Assembly (NCBI RefSeq): GCF_002950945.1
Contig: NZ_CP012673.1
Location: 10,926,501 to 10,990,500 of the forward strand
Direction: 5' to 3'
Source of the DNA: Sorangium cellulosum
Lineage (GTDB): Bacteria > Myxococcota_A > Polyangia > Polyangiales > Polyangiaceae
DNA: 64,000 nt
The position numbers and the translations under genes were made by a program. Position 1 is the stretch's first letter; every line of letters begins with the position of its first letter. The notes below the pieces were generated by a model. That model saw only the letters and a program-made list of their open reading frames with translations, was not told the DNA's origin and ran no database searches. Below are positions 17,543-26,080 of the stretch, piece by piece.

Positions 17543-18385
17543 ATGAAGAGCGGGTCCGCGACATGGCTGGGGGCGGCGTGGTGCCTCCTGGCCTGCGGGT
17601 GTACGGCGCTCGCCGGGCTGGACAAGCCGTATCACCCGGCGGACGGCGAGGCGGGGGGAGCTGGCGGTGCTGGGGGAGCTGGCGGTGGAGACGGAGGGGG
17701 AGGCGGGGAGATCCGCGGCTACCAGCGGTGCAGCGACGTTCCCGAGAGCCTGCCGGACGGGGCCTACACGCTCGATCCGGACGGGGACGGTCCAGAGGAG
17801 GAGCTCCTCGTCCACTGCGGTCCCCCGATCGACGGCGACCGGTGGGCCCTCGTCTACAACAGCGTCGGGTCGGAGGAGGGCACGACCCTCGCCTTCTGGA
17901 AGTTCCTGTACAGCGATCGGCTCCGGTCCAGGGGCGAGCCGTCGATCGACAACAACCATTACCAGCCTGCCCTCTACCGCGTCGGCCGGGAATACCGCGA
18001 CGAGATCGAGGATCGCGACGGGCTCGCCCTGGAGGTCATGCGCGCGAGCGCCGAGGGGATCGACACCGAGACCATGCGCTTCGTCAACCCGGTGCCGGTC
18101 TCCGGACACGGCAGGATCTTCGAATGGCAGTTCGCCGCCGGGTGGTCCTCCACCGATTACGACGGCGACACCGACGACGAGAACTGCGCGGAGCACTACG
18201 CGGGCGTCGCGCAGCACTACGGGTACTGCTTCGTTTACAACCTCGGCGCCGACGCGGACGATCCGTACGAGGACGGCGGCTTCGGCCCACACATCGCCAC
18301 CGACGACGCGACCGCGCTCGGGTTCGTGAACGACAGCACCCCGTACACGCGGCTCAACCGGATCTCCCGCTGGACCCGGTGGTGA
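17543..18385 (+). CDS. Lipoprotein with fibrinogen-like domain
   Basis: Start at ATG 17543 (an in-frame ATG at 17522 is the alternative) gives 280 residues. A short signal ends in lipobox L-L-A-C (Cys18), followed by a Gly/Ala-rich linker (about 37-60). From about residue 65 the sequence reads L-P-D-G-A-Y-T-L-D-P-D-G-D-G then V-H-C-G-P-P and W-A-L-V-Y-N, the opening of a bacterial fibrinogen-like (FReD) domain. The pair Y-D-G-D-T-D-D-E-N-C and Y-G-Y-C-F-V-Y near 210-235 would give the second disulfide. The family binds carbohydrate or protein ligands at the cell surface; this member's ligand is unknown. Confidence 0.75.
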   Translation: MKSGSATWLGAAWCLLACGCTALAGLDKPYHPADGEAGGAGGAGGAGGGDGGGGGEIRGYQRCSDVPESLPDGAYTLDPDGDGPEEELLVHCGPPIDGDRWALVYNSVGSEEGTTLAFWKFLYSDRLRSRGEPSIDNNHYQPALYRVGREYRDEIEDRDGLALEVMRASAEGIDTETMRFVNPVPVSGHGRIFEWQFAAGWSSTDYDGDTDDENCAEHYAGVAQHYGYCFVYNLGADADDPYEDGGFGPHIATDDATALGFVNDSTPYTRLNRISRWTRW

Positions 18386-18566
18386 GCGCGCCGCGGGGGC
18401 CGGTCGCGCCGGGACCCCGCCCTCGTGCTACAATGCCGAGACACACGCTGACCCGTCGCGCCCCGGCGCGCTCCTCTCCATGACATGCGCGCTGACGTGA
18501 GCCGCTTCGGACGCGACGCGACCGCTTCATGATCACACGTCCGCTCGCGCAGAACGGTGGTCCATC

Positions 18567-20288
18567 ATGAACCTTTCGCGACGTCGTTTCCTTCGATCTT
18601 CAGCCACGCTGGCCGCCGGCGCCGCCGGGGCCCGCATCTTCAAGGTCACGCCGGCGAACGCCGACGTGTCCTGCCCTCCGCCTCCCGGGTTTCCCGCCGG
18701 GATCGAGCTCTATCAGCAGGGCTTCGAGAACTGGGCCGGCGATATCGTCGTGGACGATCTCTGGACGTGCGCTCCCCGGACCGACGCCGATCTCGTCGCC
18801 CTGGCCAACTGGGCGTACGCCGCGGGATATACCCTCCGGGCTAGGGGCAAGATGCACACCTGGTCTCCGCTGACCGTGACACCGGAGACCTCCCTCGCGA
18901 GCGCGCTGGTCGTCCTCGTCGACACGACACAGCACCTCACCGCCATGCAGATCGTCTCTGCGTCGCCCGCCGCCGTGAAGGTCCAGACGGGCGCCACCAT
19001 GGAAGACCTCCTCACCTTCCTGGAGCAAGCCGGCTACGGGCTGACCGCGACCCCTGCGCCGGGTGACCTGACGATCGGGGGCGTGCTCGCGATCGGCGGT
19101 CACGGGACCGCCATCCCGGCGCAGGGCGAGACGCGCACGCCCGGCCATACCTACGGCTCGCTCAGCAACCTCATCGTCTCGCTCACGGCGGTCGTGTGGG
19201 ACGCGGCGCTGTCGCGCTACGAGCTCCGGACCTTCGATCGCTCTCACCCTGACTGCAAGGCGTTCTTGACCCACCTCGGTCGAGCCTTCCTCACCGAGGT
19301 GACGCTGCGCGTCGGGGCGAACCAGGACCTCCGCTGCGTGAGCCACGTCGACATCCCCGCGACCGAGCTCTTCGCCAGCCCGGGCAGCGGCGCCGCGCGC
19401 ACGTTTCAGAGCTTCGTCGAGCAGGCGGGTCGAGCGGAGGTGATCTGGTTCCCGTTCACGAGCCATCCCTGGCTCAAGGTCTGGAGCGTACGCCCGACCA
19501 AGCCGCTCCTGTCTCGCCCCGTGCTCTCGCCCTACAACTACCCCTTCAGCGACAACATCCCGGCGCCGGTCTCGGACCTCGCGGATCGGATCGTCAGCGG
19601 CGAGGGCGCCCTGACGCCCCTCTTCGGCCAGGTGGGGTACGACGCCGCCGTCGCGGGGCTCACGGCCACGCTGGGCTACGACCTCTGGGGCAAGTCGAAG
19701 AACCTCCTCCTCTACGTGAAGCCCACGACGCTGACCGTGACGGCGAACGGCTACGCCGTCGTGACCAGCCGGGCGAACATCCAGCGCGTCGTCGCCGAGT
19801 TCACCTCCGCCTACCAGAGCAAGCTCGACACATACTGCGCCCAGGGTAGGTTCCCCATCAACTCCCCGGTCGAGATCCGGGTCACCGGCCTCGACGATCC
19901 GGGCGACGTGGAGGTGGCCGGCGCAGAGACGCCCGCGCTGTCCGCCGCCCGCTATCGACCGGATCACCCCGAGTGGGACGTGGCGGTGTGGCTCGACGTC
20001 CTGACGTTTCCAGGAACGCCGGACGCGGACGTGTTCTACGCCGAGATAGAGGCGTGGATCTTCAGCAACTACACCGGCTCGTACGCCACCGTCCGGCCGG
20101 AGTGGTCGAAGGGCTGGGGGTACACGGGGGCCGGCGCGTGGACGAACACGAGCGTGCTCACGTCGACGATCCCGGCGGAGCTCGAGTCAGGCCCCAGCCC
20201 AGGCTGGACCTTCGCGGTCACCACGCTGGACCGGTACGACCCGCACCGCGTCTTCAGCAATCCGTTCCTCGACGCGCTGCTCTCGTGA
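18567..20288 (+). CDS. Tat-exported cholesterol-oxidase-like flavoprotein (VAO type)
   Basis: The 573-residue protein begins with a textbook Tat signal (S-R-R-R-F-L-R followed by a hydrophobic Ala/Gly run, cleavage near A-N-A at 30-32). It has an FAD-binding PCMH domain: R-G-K-M-H-T-W-S-P-L places a His at residue 97 where class II cholesterol oxidases attach FAD covalently. It is followed by T-I-G-G-V-L-A-I-G-G-H-G. The second half, with W-F-P-F-T-S-H-P-W and T-F-P-G-T-P-D-A-D, corresponds to the substrate-binding domain of those enzymes. The expected reaction is oxidation of a 3-hydroxysteroid to the ketone with release of hydrogen peroxide, outside the cytoplasm. Another large hydrophobic alcohol is possible. 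It converges on a thioesterase gene. Confidence 0.9.
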   Translation: MNLSRRRFLRSSATLAAGAAGARIFKVTPANADVSCPPPPGFPAGIELYQQGFENWAGDIVVDDLWTCAPRTDADLVALANWAYAAGYTLRARGKMHTWSPLTVTPETSLASALVVLVDTTQHLTAMQIVSASPAAVKVQTGATMEDLLTFLEQAGYGLTATPAPGDLTIGGVLAIGGHGTAIPAQGETRTPGHTYGSLSNLIVSLTAVVWDAALSRYELRTFDRSHPDCKAFLTHLGRAFLTEVTLRVGANQDLRCVSHVDIPATELFASPGSGAARTFQSFVEQAGRAEVIWFPFTSHPWLKVWSVRPTKPLLSRPVLSPYNYPFSDNIPAPVSDLADRIVSGEGALTPLFGQVGYDAAVAGLTATLGYDLWGKSKNLLLYVKPTTLTVTANGYAVVTSRANIQRVVAEFTSAYQSKLDTYCAQGRFPINSPVEIRVTGLDDPGDVEVAGAETPALSAARYRPDHPEWDVAVWLDVLTFPGTPDADVFYAEIEAWIFSNYTGSYATVRPEWSKGWGYTGAGAWTNTSVLTSTIPAELESGPSPGWTFAVTTLDRYDPHRVFSNPFLDALLS

Positions 20289-20310
20289 TCAGGATCACGC
20301 GCGGCGGCGT

Positions 20311-20802
20311 TCACCGCAGGATCAGGCACGTCGTCGTGGCGTGGGCGTACAGGGTGCCCTCGGCGTCGCGCAGCGTCCCGTCGGCGGTCGCGTGGCGCTT
20401 GCCGAGGTAAACCACGCGGCCCTCGGCGAGCAGCTCGACCCCGGCGCGCGGGCCGCGCACGAAGCTCACCTGGAGAGAGACCGTCGAGTAGCCGACCCCC
20501 GCCTCCAGGGCCGTATGAACGGCGCAGCCCACCGCCGAGTCGAGCATCGTGCTCAGGTAACCGCCGTGGACCGTGCCGATCGGGTTCTGGTGCTGCTCGC
20601 CCGGGGTGCCGGCGACCACGACGCGGCCGGACTCCACCGCGGCGAAGCGCAGGCCGAGGAGGTGGGCTATCGGCGCGGCCGGCAGCTCTCCCTTCATCAT
20701 CGCGGTGAGGTAGTCGACGCCGGACATCGACCGCACCTTCTCCGCGGCCGGGGCCGGATCTTGCCACGTCACCACAAGCTGCCTCTCCTGGTTCATCGTC
20801 AT
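20311..20802 (-). CDS. PaaI-type hotdog thioesterase
   Basis: A 163-residue single hotdog domain. The signature is Q-N-P-I-G-T-V-H-G-G-Y-L-S-T-M-L-D-S-A, with the H-G-G turn and the acidic residue on the central helix used by PaaI/YdiI-like acyl-CoA thioesterases. It ends in the beta-strand A-H-A-T-T-T-C-L-I-L-R. It would hydrolyse acyl-CoA or aryl-CoA esters in the cytoplasm. A 45-residue N-terminal extension precedes the fold. It lies between lipid-related genes and converges on the sterol-oxidase-like gene with 22 bases between stop codons. Confidence 0.87.
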   Translation of the reverse strand: MTMNQERQLVVTWQDPAPAAEKVRSMSGVDYLTAMMKGELPAAPIAHLLGLRFAAVESGRVVVAGTPGEQHQNPIGTVHGGYLSTMLDSAVGCAVHTALEAGVGYSTVSLQVSFVRGPRAGVELLAEGRVVYLGKRHATADGTLRDAEGTLYAHATTTCLILR

Positions 20803-20891
20803 CGCTCCTCCTCCGTCGCTCCACCACGCTGCCGCTGCTGATCGATGCCTGTCCTGCGCAATGTGCCCGCCGGCTCCGCCGGCCGCCGAGC

Positions 20892-22199
20892 TTAGGCGGA
20901 AAGCCGCGTCGCCTCAAGGTCGGCGCCGCCCCGCGGCGCGGCGCGGCGCGCGGCCGCAGGCGTGATCGTGACGCGCGCGACCTGCACCTTGTCGTCGCTC
21001 ACCACCGCGCGCACCGTCTCGACGATCCGGCGCCAGACCGAGTCCCGCCGGTACGGGAGCCCGTGCTCGCGGCAGAGCGCCTCGACCTCCCTCGCGACCT
21101 GAGGATATTGCCGCAGCGGCAGGTCCGGCCAGAGGTGATGCTCGATCTGATACCCCATGTAGCCGTGCATGAAGTCGGCGGCGCCGCCCGGGCTCCTGTA
21201 GTTCACCGAGCCCACGATCTGCCGGACGTAGTACTCCTCGCGGCTCCGCGCCGCGCCCTCGAAGATCGGGATGTCGAGGCCGGTGTGCGTCGGCGCGATG
21301 GCCGCGAAGCTGTGCAGGTTCGACAGGAGCTCCGCGACCAGGCTGTTGACGAGCACGCCGAGCGCGGCCCAGCGGCCGAACGGGAGGAACGCGAGCGGCA
21401 AGATCACGAAATGCACGGCCGCATACGGGATGTACGAGCGGAGCAGCATCTCGCGGTCGAGCAGGGCCGCGGGCGTCCACCCGTCGCCGGCGCCCTCCTG
21501 CGCCGCCCGCCCGCGCCCCTCGCGGGCGTTCTTCCGCGTCGCGGGGCCATAATAGATCCACTTCCACGTGCCCGCGGTCACGAGGAGCGCGAGCGCGCGG
21601 ACGAGCTTCGACTTCTTCTTCAGCCACTCCATGTTGACGGCCAGCCGGTCGGGATCCCGCTCGTCGCCGACGTAGCAATGGTGAGAGACGTTGTGCTGGC
21701 CCTGCCACTCGCTGGCGTCGAGCCAGTCGAACCAGTCCCAGAAGCGGCGACGCCCCCGCGCGAACGTGCGGCTGTGCCAGGCGGGATCGCCGGCGGCGAC
21801 GTCGTCGTACGCCCGGTGGAGGACCGGATGGGCGATCACGACCCACCGCGCGAACCGGCCGAGCGCGATGAGCGCCATCGAGAGGGGGTTCGGGCCGAGC
21901 ACGCAGGTGGCATAACCAAGGGCGGAGAACGCGCGGCCGAGCCACGACAGGCGCTTGATGTGATCGAGATCCTCCTGGCCCGTCCGGGCGGTGGCGCGGG
22001 CGCGGATCGCCTTCAGGCCCGCGACGAGCCGCCGGGCGTCCTCGGACGACAGGACGACATCGCCGCGAGCGTCCGCGACGGCGCGACACGGCAGGGCACG
22101 GGAAGGGGCATCCACGGTCTTCATCTTCATCTCTCCAGCGGCGCGAGGTGTGTTATCAGCGGCGACGGCGGCGACGGCGGCGAGGACCCGAGCGCTCAT
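20892..22199 (-). CDS. Membrane fatty acid desaturase
   Basis: The 435-residue protein has the three histidine boxes of membrane di-iron desaturases: H-P-V-L-H, Q-H-N-V-S-H-H and, near the C-terminus, Q-I-E-H-H-L-W-P. The last is the variant shared with front-end and acyl-lipid desaturases. Hydrophobic pairs lie between the boxes (around 95-125 and 235-285). It should introduce a double bond into fatty acyl chains at the inner membrane using O2 and an external electron donor. The ATG at 22199 overlaps the stop of the upstream hydrolase gene (ATGA); a start at 22124-22130 (M-K-M-K-T-V), preceded by GGAGAG, is an equally credible alternative. Confidence 0.87.
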   Translation of the reverse strand: MSARVLAAVAAVAADNTPRAAGEMKMKTVDAPSRALPCRAVADARGDVVLSSEDARRLVAGLKAIRARATARTGQEDLDHIKRLSWLGRAFSALGYATCVLGPNPLSMALIALGRFARWVVIAHPVLHRAYDDVAAGDPAWHSRTFARGRRRFWDWFDWLDASEWQGQHNVSHHCYVGDERDPDRLAVNMEWLKKKSKLVRALALLVTAGTWKWIYYGPATRKNAREGRGRAAQEGAGDGWTPAALLDREMLLRSYIPYAAVHFVILPLAFLPFGRWAALGVLVNSLVAELLSNLHSFAAIAPTHTGLDIPIFEGAARSREEYYVRQIVGSVNYRSPGGAADFMHGYMGYQIEHHLWPDLPLRQYPQVAREVEALCREHGLPYRRDSVWRRIVETVRAVVSDDKVQVARVTITPAAARRAAPRGGADLEATRLSA

Positions 22200-23248
22200 G
22201 ACGCGGCCTCCGGGGCCGGCTGGCGGCGCAACCAGGCGGCGATCTGCTCGTACGGGGTGCAGGGGACCGCCGGGCCGAGCCCGAGATCCAGCCGGCGGGG
22301 AAAGGCGATGTGGCCGCCGCCATCCATCCAGGCGACGCGGACGGCCGGCGAGCGCCGCTCGTGCGCCTCGAGGCCGGCGAGCGTCGACGGCGGCACCATC
22401 GGATCCTGGGGCGAGTAGAGGAGCAGCGCCGGCGTGGCGAGCGCGCCGAGGATCCTGCCGGCGCTCTGGGATTCGTAGTAGTCCGTGGGATCACGGAAGC
22501 CGAAGCGGCGGACCACCGTGAGATGATCCCAGGCGCGCAGGGTCTCCGCGCGATCGACCTCCGAGGGAGACACCGGCACGGGCCGCCGTCGCGCGATGTC
22601 CCGGTACATGTGCCGGAGGCCCGCGAGGACGTGGCGCCGGTACACGGCGCTCTCCGGGCGGTCCATGTGCCGGACGGCGCCGTCGAGGTACAGGGGCGAG
22701 CAGATCGAGACCACCGCGGCGAGCCGCGGGCGCCGCGCCGCCGCGAGGTGGAGCGCGACGTGACCGCCCATCGAGAAGCCGACGACATAGACCCGCTCGT
22801 AACGGGCGACCGTCGCGTCATCGCGCAGCACCGCGGCGAGGTCCTCCCAGAGCCCGGCGTGATGGAGGTCCTCCGGGTCGCGCGACGAGCCGCGCTGGCC
22901 GAGGCGGAGCACCGACATGCCCAGCGCGCACAGGGCGGAGGTCGCCCGGCGCTGATAAGCCGAGTGGACGTTCCCTCCCATGCCGTGGAGCAGGATGACC
23001 AGCTCGCGGCTGCCAGGCGTCGGGAAGTACAGGCCGGTCAACGTCGCCGGGCCGCAGGAGCCGCCGGAGACATGGAATCGAAAGGGGACCGAGGACGGGA
23101 GATCCGAGGCGAGGCCGTTCGTGACGAAGGCCGCGATCGTCGCGACATGGCCGCGCAGGAGAGAGGGGCTGTCGGGCCGACGTGCGGCGGCCGGCGGCGG
23201 ATCGAGGCCGATCGCGGGGGTGCAATACGCGGCATTCTGCTGGGCCAT
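22196..23248 (-). CDS. Alpha/beta hydrolase (YheT-like)
   Basis: A 350-residue hydrolase with the oxyanion-hole segment L-L-H-G-M-G-G-N, nucleophile elbow G-F-S-M-G-G, acidic residue in S-P-Q-D-P-M-V-P and catalytic His in G-G-G-H-I-A-F-P. The R-L-G-Q-R-G strand and the overall order resemble the YheT/ABHD1-3 group, which act on lipid esters and phospholipids. No signal peptide is seen. Its stop codon overlaps the start of the desaturase gene, so the two form an operon for acyl-lipid modification. Confidence 0.85.
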   Translation of the reverse strand: MAQQNAAYCTPAIGLDPPPAAARRPDSPSLLRGHVATIAAFVTNGLASDLPSSVPFRFHVSGGSCGPATLTGLYFPTPGSRELVILLHGMGGNVHSAYQRRATSALCALGMSVLRLGQRGSSRDPEDLHHAGLWEDLAAVLRDDATVARYERVYVVGFSMGGHVALHLAAARRPRLAAVVSICSPLYLDGAVRHMDRPESAVYRRHVLAGLRHMYRDIARRRPVPVSPSEVDRAETLRAWDHLTVVRRFGFRDPTDYYESQSAGRILGALATPALLLYSPQDPMVPPSTLAGLEAHERRSPAVRVAWMDGGGHIAFPRRLDLGLGPAVPCTPYEQIAAWLRRQPAPEAAS

Positions 23249-23520
23249 GGGTCCTCTCGTGCCTTTCTTCTCCGCCGTGGCGCGCTGCCCGGCCGGGCTT
23301 CGGGTCTCTGGGTGCTCGTGGAGGATGGGGTAGGAGCGACAGCGGGCGACGCGTTCACGGCTTCCGGGGAGCGCCCGCGCGCTGTGCCGAGAGGGGCCCT
23401 TGCAGCGAGGATGCCAGGCTGCGTGAGGCCGCGTTTCCAGCGCGCGGAGCGCCGCCGGTGCGGCATGGGCGGGCGGCCGCGGGGCGCGCGGGCGGCGCGC
23501 ATGGAGGGGACAACCTCCAG

Positions 23521-23602
23521 CCGAGGGCGCCGGCCTTCAGCGACAGGGGCGCCGGCCCTCGACCGAGGGCGCCGGCCTTCAGCCGAGGGCGCCGGCCTCC
23601 AG
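23521..23602. repeat. Four tandem 20-21-bp GC-rich units
   Basis: Units at 23521-23541, 23542-23562, 23563-23582 and 23583-23602 share the core GGCGCCGGCC followed by YTYCAG. They lie in the 550-base gap (23249-23798) between the hydrolase gene (minus) and the hydroxylase gene (plus). The GGCGCC core is itself palindromic. Nothing else is supported in this gap; the ORFs across it are Arg/Pro/Ala-rich frames made by base composition. Confidence 0.6.
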
Positions 23603-23798
23603 CCAACGAGAGAGAGCGCGCGGCGCCGCGAGGGGTTTTGAGGGCTGAACACGGCGCATGAGCGCGGGCGCAGCGCCGCGGCCGGCTGGCATCGCGATTG
23701 CCATGTACGGAGCCGCGAGGACGAGAGGCGCAGCGCCCTGCAGTGGGCCGGCGCGCGCGGCCTCGCGAAGAGAAGCACCAGGCAAAGGAGTCTTAACG

Positions 23799-24500
23799 AT
23801 GCATCCCGTGGCGTTGACTACAGGGGTTTTCCAGCTGGTGGCGGGCGCGGCGCTCGGCTACCTCACCGTCTCTCTCGCGGAGTCGTTCCTTCACCGGAAT
23901 GCGCTGCACGCGAGCGGAAAGACCCGCCGCGCGGCGCAGAAGCTCGGCGCCGCCGGCCGGCCGCTGCTGCGCGCCTACACGAGCCACACCGTCGTGCACC
24001 ACGGCAAGACGTACCGCGAGAGCCACGTCCAGCAGTTCAAGAGCCGCGAGGATCAGGAGCGCCTCGATCGCTGGATCGTCGAGACCCAGGGCAGCCGGCG
24101 CATCATCCAGGAGAAATACGGTGTCTCGCTCGCCGGACTCGGGATCCTCGCGTTCGCCGCCCCGGTGCTGCCGTTCTTCGCCGCGTACGTGTTCTTCCTC
24201 TCGCCGCCGGCGCTCGTCGGCGCGCTGGTCGCGCTCGTGATCTACCCGCTGTCCTCGCTGGTGCTCCACCCGTACCTGCACATGCCCCGCGCCGAGGCCA
24301 TGGCCCGCGCGTCGGCGCCGATGCGGTGGCTGCTCGACACCCGGTACGTGCGCTTCATCTCACGCCACCATTACCTGCATCACCGCTACATGCACTGCAA
24401 CTACAACCTCCTCTGGCTCGGCGACGTGCTCCTCCGGCGGCACCGCCGCCCGAGCGACAAGGACGTCGAGGAGATGCGCAGCCTCGGCATGATCTGCTAG
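23799..24500 (+). CDS. Membrane hydroxylase-like protein with histidine boxes
   Basis: Start at ATG 23799 because AAAGGAG lies about 8 bases upstream; the frame is open further upstream but without signal. The 233-residue protein has a first hydrophobic segment (7-28), a His cluster S-H-T-V-V-H-H-G (about 64-71), two membrane helices (about 110-160), H-P-Y-L-H (about 165) and R-H-H-Y-L-H-H-R-Y-M-H at about 198-208. This arrangement matches the fatty-acid-hydroxylase/sterol-desaturase superfamily of di-iron membrane enzymes. With the neighbouring desaturase and hydrolase it suggests remodelling of membrane or secreted lipids. The exact substrate is unknown. Confidence 0.77.
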   Translation: MHPVALTTGVFQLVAGAALGYLTVSLAESFLHRNALHASGKTRRAAQKLGAAGRPLLRAYTSHTVVHHGKTYRESHVQQFKSREDQERLDRWIVETQGSRRIIQEKYGVSLAGLGILAFAAPVLPFFAAYVFFLSPPALVGALVALVIYPLSSLVLHPYLHMPRAEAMARASAPMRWLLDTRYVRFISRHHYLHHRYMHCNYNLLWLGDVLLRRHRRPSDKDVEEMRSLGMIC

Positions 24501-24507
24501 AAGGGCA

Positions 24508-24662
24508 AACGGGTTGAACCAGCCTGAAACGAACAGAAGATCGAAACGCCAAGGCGCCAAGGACACCAAGAGCGCCAAGAAGCAGATAATATCTTGGCGT
24601 CCTTGGCGCCTTGGCGTCCTTGGCGTCTTATTTCTCGCTCGATCAACGTGATCGGTGTCTAG
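24508..24662. repeat. Large palindromic intergenic element B (CGCCAAGG-type arms)
   Basis: The core, about 24542-24630, is an imperfect inverted repeat in which each arm is four tandem 9-base words built on CGCCAAGGA. The centre is AT-rich (about 24581-24592, AGCAGATAATAT). It sits between convergent genes, as element A does. It shares sub-terminal motifs with A: CAGCYTGAAACG on the left (24520-24531 here, 5962-5973 in A), and TCGGTGTC(C)TAG on the right (24652-24662 here, 6086-6097 in A). In addition AACGGGTTGAA (24508-24518) is the complement of 6076-6086 in A. The stop codon of the MFS gene lies inside the element. Confidence 0.75.
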
Positions 24663-25887
24663 CTACGGGCTCGCGCGTCGCGCGGAGCAGCGCTTCGTGC
24701 AGCAGCCACAGGCCCACGGACGCGGCCACGGCGAGCGTCCCGATCGCCGAGAGCCCCACCCGCGCGGCGAGGAACCCGCCGATGCTCGGCAGGATGGCGC
24801 CGCCGATCATGCCCGCGCTCACCTGGAACCCGATCGCATGCGCGGTGTACGGGCCGAGGCGAGCCGGGGTGCGGGACATCAACGTGGGGTAGATGGGCGC
24901 GAGGCCGAGCCCCGCCAGCATGAGCCCCGCGGCGCCCGGCCACGCCGGGCCGACCGCGAACAGCGCGCTGCCGAGCAGCGCCGCGACCGTGGCCATGCGC
25001 AGGAGCCGATCCGCGCCCACCCGATCCACCGCCAGGCCGAGCAGGACGCGGCCGACGCCGATGCTGGCCCAGTAGGCGCCCGCCCAGATCCCGGCCGTCT
25101 CCGTCGCGACGCCGCGCGCCTCGGTGTTCACCGTGAAGCTCCACTGCCCGAGCGTCACCTCGAGGCCGGTGTAGAGGAAGAACACGGCGATCTGCAGCCA
25201 CACGCGGGGCTGCCGCAGCGCCGCGCGGGCCTGGGCGGGCGGCACCTCCTGGACACCCGGCGCCTCCTGGGCGCCCGCGCCGGCCGCCGGACGCGCGCGG
25301 AACGACGCCTTGGCCAGGGCGAACGCCGTGGTCAAGACGAGCATGATCGCGCCGAGGATCGCATAACCCCAGCGCCAGGAGCCGGTGGTCGCGAGCGCCG
25401 CCGTCGCGATGAGCGGTCCGAGCGCCGCGCCGACGCAGTAGCAGGCGTGAAGCCAGTTCACGTGGCGCGCGGAGAAGTTGCTCGCCGCGTAGGCGTTGAG
25501 CCCCGAGTCGATCGCGCCCGAGCCCAGCCCGGCGATCAGCCCGCAGAGGATCAGGAGCGGCCAGACCGGCGTCGACGCATAACCAAACATGGCGACCGTG
25601 ATGAGGCCGCTGCTGACGGCGAGCAGCTTGCCCACCCCGAGCCGCTCCACCAGCCTGCCCGCCGCGATCCCGGACGAGAAATACCCCACGCCCGTCCCGA
25701 CCAGGAGCGCGCCGAGGGCGCTCTGGGGGAGGGCGAACGCGGTGCGCAACGAGGGCCACGCGACGCCGATCACCGCGTCGGGCAGCCCGAGGCTCACGAA
25801 CCCCACATAGGTGAGGATCAGGAGCGGCGGCACGCGGGCAGCCTCCCCGCCAGCGCTCCGCAGGCCCTGGATTGACGAAGCTTCCAA
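24643..25887 (-). CDS. Major facilitator superfamily transporter
   Basis: A 414-residue protein with twelve predicted membrane helices in two bundles of six, split by a Pro/Ala/Gln-rich cytoplasmic loop at about residues 200-225. The helix 2-3 loop carries the MFS-like G-R-L-V-E-R-L-G-V-G-K and helix 4 has G-L-G-S-G-A-I-D-S-G-L-N, a pattern seen in the FucP/GlcP-like sugar and drug transporters. Substrate and direction cannot be told. The 3' end reaches into palindromic element B, so the last residues (R-H-R-S-R) may be encoded by repeat sequence. Confidence 0.9.
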   Translation of the reverse strand: MEASSIQGLRSAGGEAARVPPLLILTYVGFVSLGLPDAVIGVAWPSLRTAFALPQSALGALLVGTGVGYFSSGIAAGRLVERLGVGKLLAVSSGLITVAMFGYASTPVWPLLILCGLIAGLGSGAIDSGLNAYAASNFSARHVNWLHACYCVGAALGPLIATAALATTGSWRWGYAILGAIMLVLTTAFALAKASFRARPAAGAGAQEAPGVQEVPPAQARAALRQPRVWLQIAVFFLYTGLEVTLGQWSFTVNTEARGVATETAGIWAGAYWASIGVGRVLLGLAVDRVGADRLLRMATVAALLGSALFAVGPAWPGAAGLMLAGLGLAPIYPTLMSRTPARLGPYTAHAIGFQVSAGMIGGAILPSIGGFLAARVGLSAIGTLAVAASVGLWLLHEALLRATREPVARHRSR

Positions 25888-26080
25888 GAAGTCGACATGG
25901 CCGGTGAGGTTACATGCTCGCCATCGTCACAGGCGGTGGAAAGAGGCTGCCCGGCAGCAGGGCGCGGAGCCCGCGTTCTTTCAGGACGGAGAGGCGCGGA
26001 TCAGGCCCTCCGCTCGCCTGCGGCGGCCAGGTCGCGCGGGCCGAGCGTCCGCCCCCGAAGCATTGTATGAGCAAACGACC

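Noticed and set aside
20892-22199. Carotenoid or sterol hydroxylase instead of desaturase
   Set aside because: The Q-I-E-H-H-L-W-P third box and the spacing of the three His boxes fit acyl-lipid desaturases better.
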